A stretch of 64,000 nucleotides of DNA, taken from positions 1-64,000 of the forward strand of contig NZ_JAJNOC010000007.1 in the NCBI RefSeq assembly GCF_021044825.1. The letters run 5' to 3'. Shown here piece after piece: positions 39,442 to 47,722 of the stretch; positions within the stretch are counted from its first letter, which is position 1; every line of letters starts with the position of its first letter. The stretch is from Massilia phyllostachyos (GTDB lineage: Bacteria; Pseudomonadota; Gammaproteobacteria; Burkholderiales; Burkholderiaceae_D). A program made the position numbers and the translations under genes. The notes under the pieces were generated by a model that did not search any database, was not told the origin of the DNA, and saw nothing but the letters and a program-made list of their open reading frames with translations.

Positions 39442-40887
39442 ATGACGACGAGACGACAAGCGATGCGCGTGGTGTGTGCAGCAGCCTTGAGCATGGCGGG
39501 AACGGCGGCCGGAGCCCAGGAAGCCGGCTGGCAGGTGGTGACGACGGCGCAGGGCGGCAGCCAGCGCTTCGCCGCGCAGACGCTGGGCGCGCCGCGCCCG
39601 GCGAGCCAGCCGATGGAAACCGAGACCGCGGTGTTCGTCGACACCCGCCAGCGTTACCAGGAGGTGTTCGGCTTCGGCGGCGCCGTCACCGATGCGACGG
39701 CCGAGGTGTACGCCAGGCTGACCCCAAGCGCGCAGCAGGCCTTCATCAAGGCCTACTTCGATCCGCGCGAGGGCCTCGGCTACAGCGTGCTGCGCACGAC
39801 CATCCACAGCTCGGACTTCAGCAGCGCCAGCTACACCTACCTGAAGGAGGGCGACCGCACCCTGGGCTCGTTCAGCATCGGGCACGACATGCGCCACCGC
39901 ATACCGCTGCTGCGCCAGTCGCTGGCCGCGGCCAAGGGATATGGCACCAACATGCGCGTGTTCGCCAGCCCCTGGAGCGCCCCCGGCTGGATGAAGTCGA
40001 ACAACACCATGCTGCAGGGCGGCACCCTGCTGCCGCAACACCGCGACCTGTGGGCCGGCTACATCGTGAAGTTCGTCCAGGCGTATGAAAAGGCCGGCAT
40101 TCCGGTGTGGGGCCTGTCGATCCAGAACGAGCCGATGGCGAAGCAGCGCTGGGAATCGATGATCTACACGGCCGAGGACGAGACCCGTTTCCTGGGAGAC
40201 CACCTGGGCCCGGCCTTGAAGAATGCGGGCCTGGGCGACAAGAAGATCGTCGTCTGGGACCACAACCGCGACCTGCTGCCGCAGCGCGCCGGCCACATCC
40301 TGTCCGACCCCAAGGCGCGTCCCTATGTCTGGGGCGTCGGCTACCACTGGTACGAGACCTGGGCCAAGGGCCAGCCGATGCACCGCAACGTCGCCGCCGT
40401 GCGCGCAGCCTACCCGGATGTGCCGCTCCTGATGACCGAATCGTCGATCGAGAAGTACGACGCGGCGCGCCTGCAGGACTGGGCCAACGGCGAGCGTTAC
40501 GGCAGCGAGATCATGGCCGACCTGAACGCCGGCGCGGCCGGCTGGGTCGACTGGAACATGCTGCTCGACATGCGCGGCGGCCCGAACCACGTGGGCAACT
40601 ACTGCTTCGCGCTGCTGCACGCGAGCGACGACGGCCAGCTGGTCTACACGCCGAGCTATGCCTACATGGGCCACTTCACCCGCTACATCAAGCCGGGCGC
40701 GCGCCGGGTCGGCGCCACCACCAGCCGCAGCACGCTCGACACGGTCGCCTTCCGCAACCCGGACGGCAGGCTGGCGGTGGTGGTGATGAACCGTGCCGAC
40801 GGGCCGCAGCGCTACCGCCTGATGATCGACGGCCTCGAGACCGCGGTCGACATTCCGGCCCGTGCCATCCAGACTGTGCTACGTTAA
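39442..40887 (+). CDS. Glycoside hydrolase family 30 enzyme (2)
   Basis: 481-residue GH30 paralogue, secreted (signal peptide to about residue 26). YQEVFGFGGAVTDATAEVYA, SPWSAPGWMKSNNTMLQGG and the acid/base Glu230 in IQNEPMAKQ are clear. The nucleophile is Glu333 in MTESSIEKYD. It is closer to glucosylceramidase-like GH30 than gene 1, having DYWNMLLD-type WVDWNMLLDMRGGPNHVGNY in place of LLWNLALDENDGP. It lies between the receptor and lacI genes in one operon. Two paralogues around one receptor suggest sequential cleavage of the same polymer. Confidence 0.92.
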   Translation: MTTRRQAMRVVCAAALSMAGTAAGAQEAGWQVVTTAQGGSQRFAAQTLGAPRPASQPMETETAVFVDTRQRYQEVFGFGGAVTDATAEVYARLTPSAQQAFIKAYFDPREGLGYSVLRTTIHSSDFSSASYTYLKEGDRTLGSFSIGHDMRHRIPLLRQSLAAAKGYGTNMRVFASPWSAPGWMKSNNTMLQGGTLLPQHRDLWAGYIVKFVQAYEKAGIPVWGLSIQNEPMAKQRWESMIYTAEDETRFLGDHLGPALKNAGLGDKKIVVWDHNRDLLPQRAGHILSDPKARPYVWGVGYHWYETWAKGQPMHRNVAAVRAAYPDVPLLMTESSIEKYDAARLQDWANGERYGSEIMADLNAGAAGWVDWNMLLDMRGGPNHVGNYCFALLHASDDGQLVYTPSYAYMGHFTRYIKPGARRVGATTSRSTLDTVAFRNPDGRLAVVVMNRADGPQRYRLMIDGLETAVDIPARAIQTVLR

Positions 40888-40916
40888 CTCCCCTGGAGAC
40901 GAGCACAGGGAGCACA

Positions 40917-41933
40917 GTGGCGACAATCAAGGACGTGGCCCGGATGGCCGGGGTGGGCACCGGGACCGCGTCGCGCGTGGTGCGCGGCCAGGGCTCGGTC
41001 TCGCCCGACAAGCTGGAGCGGGTGCGGCAGGCCATCGAGGCGCTGGGATACCGCCCCTCGCACACCGCGCGCTCGCTGCTGTACGGGCGCTCGCGCATGA
41101 TCGGGGTCTACATCCCGATGCTGTCGGGGACCTTCTATACCACCATCCTGCAGATCATCGACGCCGAACTGCGCGGCGCCGGCCTGCACATGATGATCGG
41201 CTTCGGCACCGGCAAGGGCGCGGCCAGGCAGGAGGCGGTCGACGGCGTCGGCCTGCTGCTGGCGCGCGGCTGCGACGGCGTGATCGTGCTCACCAGCCCC
41301 CTGCAGGAAGACGACCTGGCGCTGTTCGGCGCGCACAGCCAGCGCCTGGTCGCGCTGAACCACCTGCTTGCCAGCATCCCCGAACAATGCTTCACGGTCG
41401 ACCACGTGCTCGGCGGCCGGCTGGCGGCGCGCGCCCTGCTGGAGCAGGGCCACCGCGAGATCGCGGTGCTGGGCGGGCCGTGGGCGGTGCAGGACAATGT
41501 CGAGCGCATCGAGGGCTTCATGTGCGAACTCGAAGGCGCCGGCATCGATACCGGCGCCATGTGGGTCAGCGAGCACGATTTTTCCTCGAGCGCGGGCTGG
41601 TCCGGCGCCCAGGAACTGCTGGCTTCAGGGACCCGCTTCACCGCGCTGTTCTGCGCCAACGACGAGATGGCCCTCGGCGCCATCTCCTGCTTCTACGAAG
41701 CCGGCATCCATGTGCCGCGCGACGTCTCGGTGATCGGCTACGACGACGCCCCCAGCGCGGCGTACTCGGCGCCGCCGTTGACATCGGTGCGCATTCCCTG
41801 GCGCGAGATGACGGCCAGCGCCGTCGCCGAGCTGCTCAACCTGTGCGACGGCGGGCGGCGCGAGGTCGTGCGCAGCTTCGAGGTCGGGGTGGCGCTGCGG
41901 GGCTCGGTCGGCAGGCCCCGCAAGCGCCGTTGA
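40917..41933 (+). CDS. LacI-family regulator of the GH30 locus
   Basis: 338-residue LacI-type repressor. The helix-turn-helix is ATIKDVARMAGVGTGTASRV at residues 2-21, with the hinge helix YRPSHTARSL, and a periplasmic-binding-like sensor domain from about residue 60. It starts at a GTG with AGGGAG upstream, 29 bases after GH30 gene 2. By position it is the likely binder of TTGGCAACGTTTCCAA operators A-D, and being in the operon it would be autoregulated. The recognition helix GTGTASRVVRG differs from the usual VSTVSRVL. Confidence 0.92.
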   Translation: MATIKDVARMAGVGTGTASRVVRGQGSVSPDKLERVRQAIEALGYRPSHTARSLLYGRSRMIGVYIPMLSGTFYTTILQIIDAELRGAGLHMMIGFGTGKGAARQEAVDGVGLLLARGCDGVIVLTSPLQEDDLALFGAHSQRLVALNHLLASIPEQCFTVDHVLGGRLAARALLEQGHREIAVLGGPWAVQDNVERIEGFMCELEGAGIDTGAMWVSEHDFSSSAGWSGAQELLASGTRFTALFCANDEMALGAISCFYEAGIHVPRDVSVIGYDDAPSAAYSAPPLTSVRIPWREMTASAVAELLNLCDGGRREVVRSFEVGVALRGSVGRPRKRR

Positions 41934-41936
41934 GCG

Positions 41937-42200
41937 GGGCGCCGCCGGCTCCCGGATTTCTTCGTCGAGGCGCTCGATCCACCAGCCGATCCGGTACAGG
42001 ACGCAGAAGGTGGGGACCAGCAGCGCCGCATAGGGGGCGCTCCGGTGGACCTCTTCGAACAGCCAGTTCAGGAATGGCCCGAGTCCGATGGCGTCCGCGA
42101 CCACGATCTGCAGCCTGATGGGCAGGTTCAGCAGCAAGCGCTGGACGCCGGGGTGGGGGACCAGTCCCGACAGCGCGATGAAAACGCAAAGACCACTCAC
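41937..42200 (-). pseudogene. Possible remnant of a small membrane protein
   Basis: On the minus strand a frame from a GTG at 42200 gives GLCVFIALSGLVPHPGVQRL and further hydrophobic stretches ending in a WWIERLDEEIRE segment, which looks like real membrane protein sequence. The frame then runs into lacI without a stop, which is not plausible for a gene. No ribosome site is seen. It may be a truncated gene, or chance; the region otherwise holds a hairpin GCTCCCG/CGGGAGC at 42258-42281 and no other gene. Confidence 0.25.
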
Positions 42201-42413
42201 CAGCGCTTACGTGACGCACACGCTGATGCCAGACAGCGTCCGGTTGTTCATTTGTCCGCTCCCGTAGTTGATTGCGGGAGCAGATTAGTCGCTCCGCATC
42301 GCAGCGTCCCGGAGTACCGGTCAAGCATCGCCCGTCGCCCCTCGCAGTCCACCACTTTGTACCACGCGATCCCGGGGAACTTTGGGCCGGGAGGGCGATG
42401 TCGCATCTTTGCG

Positions 42414-42443
42414 ATGACAAGCCGGCACGGCTGCCTGTAGAAT
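42414..42443 (+). promoter_or_regulatory. Promoter of the riboswitch transcript
   Basis: ATGACA at 42414-42419, 18-base spacer and TAGAAT at 42438-42443. It would start transcription about 42450, directly before the aptamer. Confidence 0.55.
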
Positions 42444-42458
42444 CCCGCCCTTGAGTGA

Positions 42459-42650
42459 ACGGTGTCCCGCCATCGACCGATGGCGGGGTGAAACGGGAAG
42501 CCGGTGAAGCGCGGGATTGCCATCCCCCGCCATTCCGGCGCAGCCCCCGCTGCTGTAAGCCTGACGAACCGGTCCGACGCCACTGCGCCATGCGCGGGAA
42601 GGCAAGGGACCGGGGAGGACGAGGGCGAGCCAGAAGACCGGCCGGTCACC
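42459..42650 (+). promoter_or_regulatory. Cobalamin riboswitch
   Basis: The conserved blocks of the cobalamin aptamer occur in order: GGGAAGCCGGTG (42495-42506), the B12 box GCGCAGCCCCCGCTGCTGTAAG (split here across 42538-42559), GCCACTG (about 42579), GGGAAGG (42596-42602) and AGCCAGAAGACCGGCC (42628-42643). This matches the adenosylcobalamin-type consensus well. Binding of cobalamin should turn off the downstream receptor gene. Confidence 0.95.
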
Positions 42651-42668
42651 TTGATAGCGCAAGACCCG

Positions 42669-42704
42669 GGGTGTGGTCTCGCACCATTGGTGCACCTGTT
42701 TTTT
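42669..42704 (+). terminator. Riboswitch expression-platform hairpins
   Basis: GCACC-ATT-GGTGC at 42681-42693 is followed by ACCTGTTTTTT, T run 42699-42704: a weak intrinsic terminator. The same GCACC (42681-42685) can instead pair with GGTG at 42670-42673. The two folds exclude each other, as expected for a transcription switch. Palindromes CCGGGCATGCCCGG (42719-42732) and GCGTGCGCGCACGC (42734-42747) come next and might also affect translation. Confidence 0.5.
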
Positions 42705-42802
42705 CCTGTTCCTGATCGCCGGGCATGCCCGGAGCGTGCGCGCACGCGCGTTAGTCGCAGGAGGGAAGCGGGTGGCGCCGGCCTTCACTTCGAAAGACGA
42801 TA

Positions 42803-44941
42803 ATGAACGACAGCATGCGCACCGCGCATTGGCACAAGGCGGCATGGGCCGCGGGTTCCCTCGCGCTCACCCTCGGCGCCGGGGTCGCCGCCCAGGAACA
42901 GGCGCCGGCCACGGTGGAGGTCACCGAGACGCGCCTGGCCGGCAATCCGACCCTCTCCCTCGATGAACGCAACGAGACCGGTTCGCGCCTCGGCCTGAGC
43001 GCGCGCGACACGCCGGCCAGCGTGAGCCGGCTCACCAGCGCCGACATCGCCGAGCGCAGCCTGATGCGCGCCCAGGACGTGGCCGTTCGCATGCCCGGCA
43101 TGAGCGAGGCGCCGGCCCCCGGCAACGGCGGCAGCAGCCTGTCGGCGCGCGGCTTCGGCGGCCACAACTCGGTGGCCCAGCTGGTGGACGGCGCCCGCCT
43201 GGTGGTCGCCGCCGGCACCATCAGCTATCCATTCTCGACCTGGCCCTTGGCATCGGTGGAGGTGCTGCGCGGCCCGGCCTCGGTGCTGTACGGCGACGGC
43301 GCCATCGGCGCGGCCGTCAACTACGTGGCCCGCAAGCCGCGCTTCGACCGCACCCGCGGCGAAGCCTTCTTCGGCGCCGGTTCCTACGACACGCTGCAGG
43401 GCGGTGTCGGCGTCAGCGGCCCGCTGGGCGAGACCGTCGCCTACTCGGCCTACGCGGACGCCGACCGGAGCCACGGCTACCGGCGCGACAACGGTTACGA
43501 ACGCCAGAACGTTTCCAGCGCCCTCGCATGGCGCGCCAGCCAGGACCTGACGGCCACCCTGTCGCTGGACGCCGGCCACAACGACGACGCGCGCTACTTC
43601 GGCACCCCGCTGCGCAACGGCCGGCTCGACGACAGCATCCGCCGCACCAGCTTCAACGTCGACGACGCGCTGGTACGCTACAACGACCGCGTCGCGCGCC
43701 TGCGCCTGGACTACCAGGCCGCCGCCGGCCTGCGCCTGCGCAACGAGACCTACTACCTCACCAGCAAGCGCCACTGGCGCAACGCTGAAACCTATACCTT
43801 CGACGCGGCCGGCACCCGCGTCAACCGCGGCGACTACCTCGAGATCCTGCACGACCAGCAGCAGGCGGGCAACCGCTTCGACGCCATGGTCGATGGCCGC
43901 GTCGCCGGCCGCGCCAACCGCCTGGTGGTGGGCTTCGAGTGGTACCGCACGCGGCTGGTGCACAGTAATAATGCGCCCTACGGCGGCGCCAGCGTGGTCG
44001 ATCCCTACGATTTCGCGCCGGGCGTCTTCAGCAGCCCGGTGCCGACCATCCCTGGCCGCCGGGCCGAGATGGACACCCGCGCCGTCTTTCTCGAGAACGT
44101 GCTGGATGTCGCGGCCGAGTGGAAGCTGGTGGCCGGCCTGCGCCGCGACGTCATGGACTTCGACAACCACGACCTGCGCACCGGCGTTTCGCTTGGCAAG
44201 GACTACCACCCGGTCACGGGGCGCCTCGGCGCCGTCTGGCAGCCGTCCACGCAGTTCTCGCTGTACGGCCAGTTCGGCACCGCCACCGATCCGCTGAGCG
44301 GCGCGCTGGCGCTGCCGAACGGCTCGGTGAGCTTCGACCTCACGCGCGGGCGCCAGCTCGAATTCGGCGCCAAGGGCGGCGTCCCGGCCGTGAAGGGCGA
44401 GTGGACCGTGGCCGCCTACCGCATCGAGAAGCGCAAGCTGCTCTCGCGCGACCCGGACAACCCGGGCGTGGCGCAGCAGATCGGCCAGCAATCCTCGACC
44501 GGCCTCGAGATCGCATTCGCGGCCGAGCCGCTGCCCGGCTGGACCATCGACGCCAACGCGGCCGTGCTGCGCGCCCGCTACGACGACTTCCAGGAAATCG
44601 TGGGCGGCCGGCCGGTGGCGCGCGACGGCAATACGCCGGCCGGCGTGCCCGAGCGCACCGCCAGCGTCTGGACCCGCTGGCGCTTCCTGCCGACGTGGGA
44701 TGCCGGCCTGGGCACGCGCTACGTCGGCCTGCGCCAGTCGAACGCGGCCAACACGGCGAACCTGCCGGCCTACACGGTGCTGGACGCTTCGCTGGCCTGG
44801 CGCCAGTCCCCATCCTTGAACTGGACCCTGGCCTTGAAGAACCTGGCGGACCGCGATTACGCGCTGTCGGGCAGCGGCGGCGTGCGCTGGCTGCTGGGCG
44901 CGCCGCGCACGGTGCAGCTGAGCGCGCGCACCAGTTTCTGA
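42803..44941 (+). CDS. TonB-dependent receptor under cobalamin control
   Basis: 712-residue outer-membrane receptor with signal peptide (to about residue 30), TonB box-like ATVEVTETRL, complete plug (SVSRLTSADIAE, SARGFGGHNSVAQLVDGARL, VEVLRGPASVLYGDGAIGAA) and a barrel ending in SARTSF. By sequence it resembles siderophore-type receptors, while its leader carries a cobalamin riboswitch. It may therefore import a corrinoid or a metal complex whose need depends on B12. An alternative ATG lies four codons in. No strong ribosome site precedes 42803. Confidence 0.9.
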   Translation: MNDSMRTAHWHKAAWAAGSLALTLGAGVAAQEQAPATVEVTETRLAGNPTLSLDERNETGSRLGLSARDTPASVSRLTSADIAERSLMRAQDVAVRMPGMSEAPAPGNGGSSLSARGFGGHNSVAQLVDGARLVVAAGTISYPFSTWPLASVEVLRGPASVLYGDGAIGAAVNYVARKPRFDRTRGEAFFGAGSYDTLQGGVGVSGPLGETVAYSAYADADRSHGYRRDNGYERQNVSSALAWRASQDLTATLSLDAGHNDDARYFGTPLRNGRLDDSIRRTSFNVDDALVRYNDRVARLRLDYQAAAGLRLRNETYYLTSKRHWRNAETYTFDAAGTRVNRGDYLEILHDQQQAGNRFDAMVDGRVAGRANRLVVGFEWYRTRLVHSNNAPYGGASVVDPYDFAPGVFSSPVPTIPGRRAEMDTRAVFLENVLDVAAEWKLVAGLRRDVMDFDNHDLRTGVSLGKDYHPVTGRLGAVWQPSTQFSLYGQFGTATDPLSGALALPNGSVSFDLTRGRQLEFGAKGGVPAVKGEWTVAAYRIEKRKLLSRDPDNPGVAQQIGQQSSTGLEIAFAAEPLPGWTIDANAAVLRARYDDFQEIVGGRPVARDGNTPAGVPERTASVWTRWRFLPTWDAGLGTRYVGLRQSNAANTANLPAYTVLDASLAWRQSPSLNWTLALKNLADRDYALSGSGGVRWLLGAPRTVQLSARTSF

Positions 44942-44948
44942 GGCGGCC

Positions 44949-46415
44949 ATGAAGAAGGCGCTCATCTTCGTTCACAAATGGCTCGGGGTCGGCCTGGCGC
45001 TGCAGTTCCTGATGTGGTTCGCATCCGGCATCGTGATGTTTTACGTGCCGTTCCCGTCGCTCACCCAGGACGAGCGCCTGGCCGGCATGCCGCCGCTGCG
45101 CCTGGAGGGCGCCTGCTGCCTCAGCGCCGCCGACGCCGCGGCGCGCGCCGGCATCGCGTTCACCGATGCGCGCCTCGGCATGCACGGCGAGCGGCCGGTA
45201 TGGCGCATGCAGGGCGCGGACAAGCGCTGGATCACGGTCGACGCGGCCGGCGCCGGCATGCTGGCGCCGCTCACGGACGCGCAGGCCGCGGACGTGGCCG
45301 AGCGCTTCAGCGGCCGCCGCGCCGTGCGGGCGGAGCGCCTGGAACGCGACCAGTGGACCGTCTCCCAGGGCTACAACCCGCACCGGCCGCTGGTGCGCGT
45401 GGCGCTGGATGGCGACGATGGGCTGACCCTGTACGTGTCGCCGGGCGCCAGCGAGGTGGTGCTCGACACCCGCCGCGCCGAGCGGGCCTGGAACTGGGTG
45501 GGGGCGGTGCCGCACTGGCTCTACTTCACCCAGCTGCGGCGCTGGCCGGAACTGTGGCGCCAGGTGGTGGTGTGGCTGTCGCTGCCCGGCGTGGTGCTGG
45601 CCGCGAGCGGCGTCCTGCTGGGCGTCTGGCAGCTCTGGCTGAACCGGAATCGCTGGATCCCCTACCGCAAGTTCTGGTGGCGCTGGCACCACATCCTCGG
45701 CCTGGCGGGCGGCGTGACCTGCGTGACCTGGATCCTGTCCGGCCTGCTGTCGATGAATCCCTTCGACGTGTTCTCGCCGCGTGGCGCCACGCCGCGCGAG
45801 CGCGCCGCCTGGATTGGGGAGGAAGCGGTGGCCGTGCTCGATCCGGCGCGCGCGCTGGCCCTGGCGCCGCTGGCGGCGCGCGAGATCGACCTGGTGCGCC
45901 TGCAGGGGCAGGTGTGGTACCGCCTGCGCGGGGCTGGTAGTCAGGCCTTGGTTCCCGCCGGCGCGGTCGCGGGCCCGGCGCTGCGCGCCTTGCCGGACGC
46001 CGCGATCGGCGACGCCTTGCGCGGATTGCGTTCCGGCGCCGGGGCGCCCGCGCTGGAGCGGGTGACGCGCTACGACGGCTTGTATTATTCGCGCGAGCCG
46101 GCCGGCGCGGCAGGCACGTCGAGCAGGCCGCTGCCCGTGTGGCGCGCGCACTGGCCGGACGGCGTGGCGCTGTACGCCGATCCCGCCACGGCGCGCCTGC
46201 TGCTGCGCACCGATCCCGGCACGCCCTGGCAGCGGGTGCTGTACAACGGCCTGCACAGCTTCGACTTCGCGCCGCTGATGGCGCGGCCCGTGCTGCGCGG
46301 TGTGCTGGTGGTGGGCTTGTCGCTGCTGGGACTGGTCCTGTGCATGACGGCTTGCGTGCTGGCCTGGCGCGTGCTGGTGCCGGCGCGGCGCCGCAAGGCC
46401 AGGGACGCGGTGTAG
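44949..46415 (+). CDS. PepSY-associated transmembrane protein
   Basis: 488-residue inner-membrane protein of the PepSY_TM type. A first helix with HKWLGVGLALQFLMWFASGI and later HWLYF, WWRWHHILGLAGGV and LHSFDFAP provide the His residues of a heme-binding reductase-like membrane domain, about residues 5-33, 195-235, 250-275 and 435-475. PepSY_TM proteins next to TonB receptors often act in reduction or uptake of metal chelates. It follows the receptor by seven bases and should be in the same cobalamin-controlled transcript. Confidence 0.88.
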   Translation: MKKALIFVHKWLGVGLALQFLMWFASGIVMFYVPFPSLTQDERLAGMPPLRLEGACCLSAADAAARAGIAFTDARLGMHGERPVWRMQGADKRWITVDAAGAGMLAPLTDAQAADVAERFSGRRAVRAERLERDQWTVSQGYNPHRPLVRVALDGDDGLTLYVSPGASEVVLDTRRAERAWNWVGAVPHWLYFTQLRRWPELWRQVVVWLSLPGVVLAASGVLLGVWQLWLNRNRWIPYRKFWWRWHHILGLAGGVTCVTWILSGLLSMNPFDVFSPRGATPRERAAWIGEEAVAVLDPARALALAPLAAREIDLVRLQGQVWYRLRGAGSQALVPAGAVAGPALRALPDAAIGDALRGLRSGAGAPALERVTRYDGLYYSREPAGAAGTSSRPLPVWRAHWPDGVALYADPATARLLLRTDPGTPWQRVLYNGLHSFDFAPLMARPVLRGVLVVGLSLLGLVLCMTACVLAWRVLVPARRRKARDAV

Positions 46416-46449
46416 ACAGCTCCGCGCCGCTCAGGGGCGGCGAAGGCGT

Positions 46450-46846
46450 TCACGTCCACTGCGGCCGGCCCGCGCACCCGGGGTCGGGCAGGGCCGCCAG
46501 CAGCGCCGCACGCTCCTGCGGCCCGAGCCAGTCGCGTGCGTGGTCGGCCAGGCTGCGCGTCCACATCAGGACATCGTGGCCGGAAGGATAGGACGTGAAA
46601 CTGGCGACGCCGCCGCGCGCCACGATTTCGCTTGCCAGGCAGGCGCCGGACCAGGTGCTTGCCGCTGACCCGGGCCGCCGGTCCGCTTCCCCGCAGCTGG
46701 GAGCGGTCCGGCGCCGCGCCTTCGAGGATGCAGGGCGCGGGATCGGCCGGCCCGGTGCAGGCGGCAAAGTCGCGGATGGCGGCGTGGGCGGGCAGGGCGG
46801 CCAGCAGGATCAGGCCCGCGCCCAGGGCGCGCAAGGGCATGTGCAT
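46450..46846 (-). pseudogene. Frameshifted secreted hypothetical protein
   Basis: A strong AAGGAG lies five bases before the ATG at 46846 and a signal peptide follows (MPLRALGAGLILLAALPAHA). The frame then loses protein character around 46620-46680. The lost character reappears one frame over as ASEIVARGGVASFTSYPSGH followed by DVLMWTRSLADHARDWLG, ending at 46450. So a small secreted protein of about 130 residues seems split by a frameshift. A sequencing indel in this GC-rich stretch is possible. The family is not recognised; residues CTG-x6-C near the start could form a disulphide. Confidence 0.5.
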
Positions 46847-46992
46847 GAGGACTCCTTGTAGGTGATGGTGACCCGACGATAGCGTGTATGGACAAGGAAT
46901 TCCATGCAGGAGGACTTAAATGCCGGCCGGACGACATCGCCGCGACAGCTGCGCGGTATAGTCGCTTCATCCCCACCTGTCCAGGAGTCTCG

Positions 46993-47604
46993 GTGAGCAC
47001 CATCGCACGTCCGCCCGCCGCCGTCATGCCCAGGTGGCTGCTGTACACCACGGCCCTGTTCGCGGTCGCGGTCGCGCTGTTCTCCTACCGCTACCTGGCG
47101 CCGGGCATGCAGGCGCCGCCGATGATCCAGGCGAACGCCTACCGCGCGCCCTGGCTCTTCATCCATGCGGCGGGGGCCGCGAGCGCGCTCTTGATCGGCG
47201 CCTTCCAGTTCTCGACCCGCCTGCGCGCGCGCCGCCTGGCGGCGCACCGCTGGCTGGGCCGGGCCTATGTCGCGGGCTGCATGGTGGGCGGCGTGGCCGG
47301 CCTGGTGCTCGCCATCGGCGCCTCGACCGGCAGCGTGAGCACGGCCGGCTTCGGGCTGCTCGCGCTGGCATGGATCGGCACGACGGGCCTGGCCTGGCGC
47401 CGCGTGCTGCAGGGACGGCTGGCAGAACATCGGTCCTGGATGGTGCGTTCCTTTGCCCTGACCCTGTCGGCCGTCACGCTGCGCCTGTATCTGCCGCTCG
47501 CCTTCGTGCTGCCGTTTCCGTTCGCCGCCAGCTATGGGGCGATCGCCTTCTTGTGCTGGGTCCCGAACCTCGTGCTGGCCGAAGCCTGGCTGCGCCGCTC
47601 GTAG
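46993..47604 (+). CDS. DUF2306 membrane protein
   Basis: 203-residue protein with six to seven hydrophobic helices and the DUF2306 pattern: WLFIHAAGAASALLIGAFQF, RLAAHRWLGRAYVAG and AEHRSWMVRSFALTLSAVTL, with His residues placed in helices. It starts at a GTG five bases after AGGAG; the frame is open upstream without a site. The family function is unknown. Confidence 0.82.
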   Translation: MSTIARPPAAVMPRWLLYTTALFAVAVALFSYRYLAPGMQAPPMIQANAYRAPWLFIHAAGAASALLIGAFQFSTRLRARRLAAHRWLGRAYVAGCMVGGVAGLVLAIGASTGSVSTAGFGLLALAWIGTTGLAWRRVLQGRLAEHRSWMVRSFALTLSAVTLRLYLPLAFVLPFPFAASYGAIAFLCWVPNLVLAEAWLRRS

Positions 47605-47722
47605 CCTTGAGGCCTTCATTGTTCGCGTCGTCCGAACGGTGAATTCGTGCGCGCGCCCTTATGTGCGCGAGGTGGCTGGACTACAGTAGGGCCGCCATCC
47701 CGATGCATCGACCTGGACCCCA

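Noticed and set aside
36099..39644. Minus-strand frame of about 1180 codons opposite the TonB receptor
   Set aside because: Antisense shadow of the receptor; composition is typical of reversed GC-rich codons.
41625..42200. 191-codon minus-strand gene overlapping the lacI 3' end
   Set aside because: Only its first 80 codons look like protein; the rest is the shadow of lacI. Kept as a low-confidence remnant only.
42772..42803. GTG start after GGAGGG for the cobalamin-controlled receptor
   Set aside because: It is out of frame with the receptor and gives no signal peptide.
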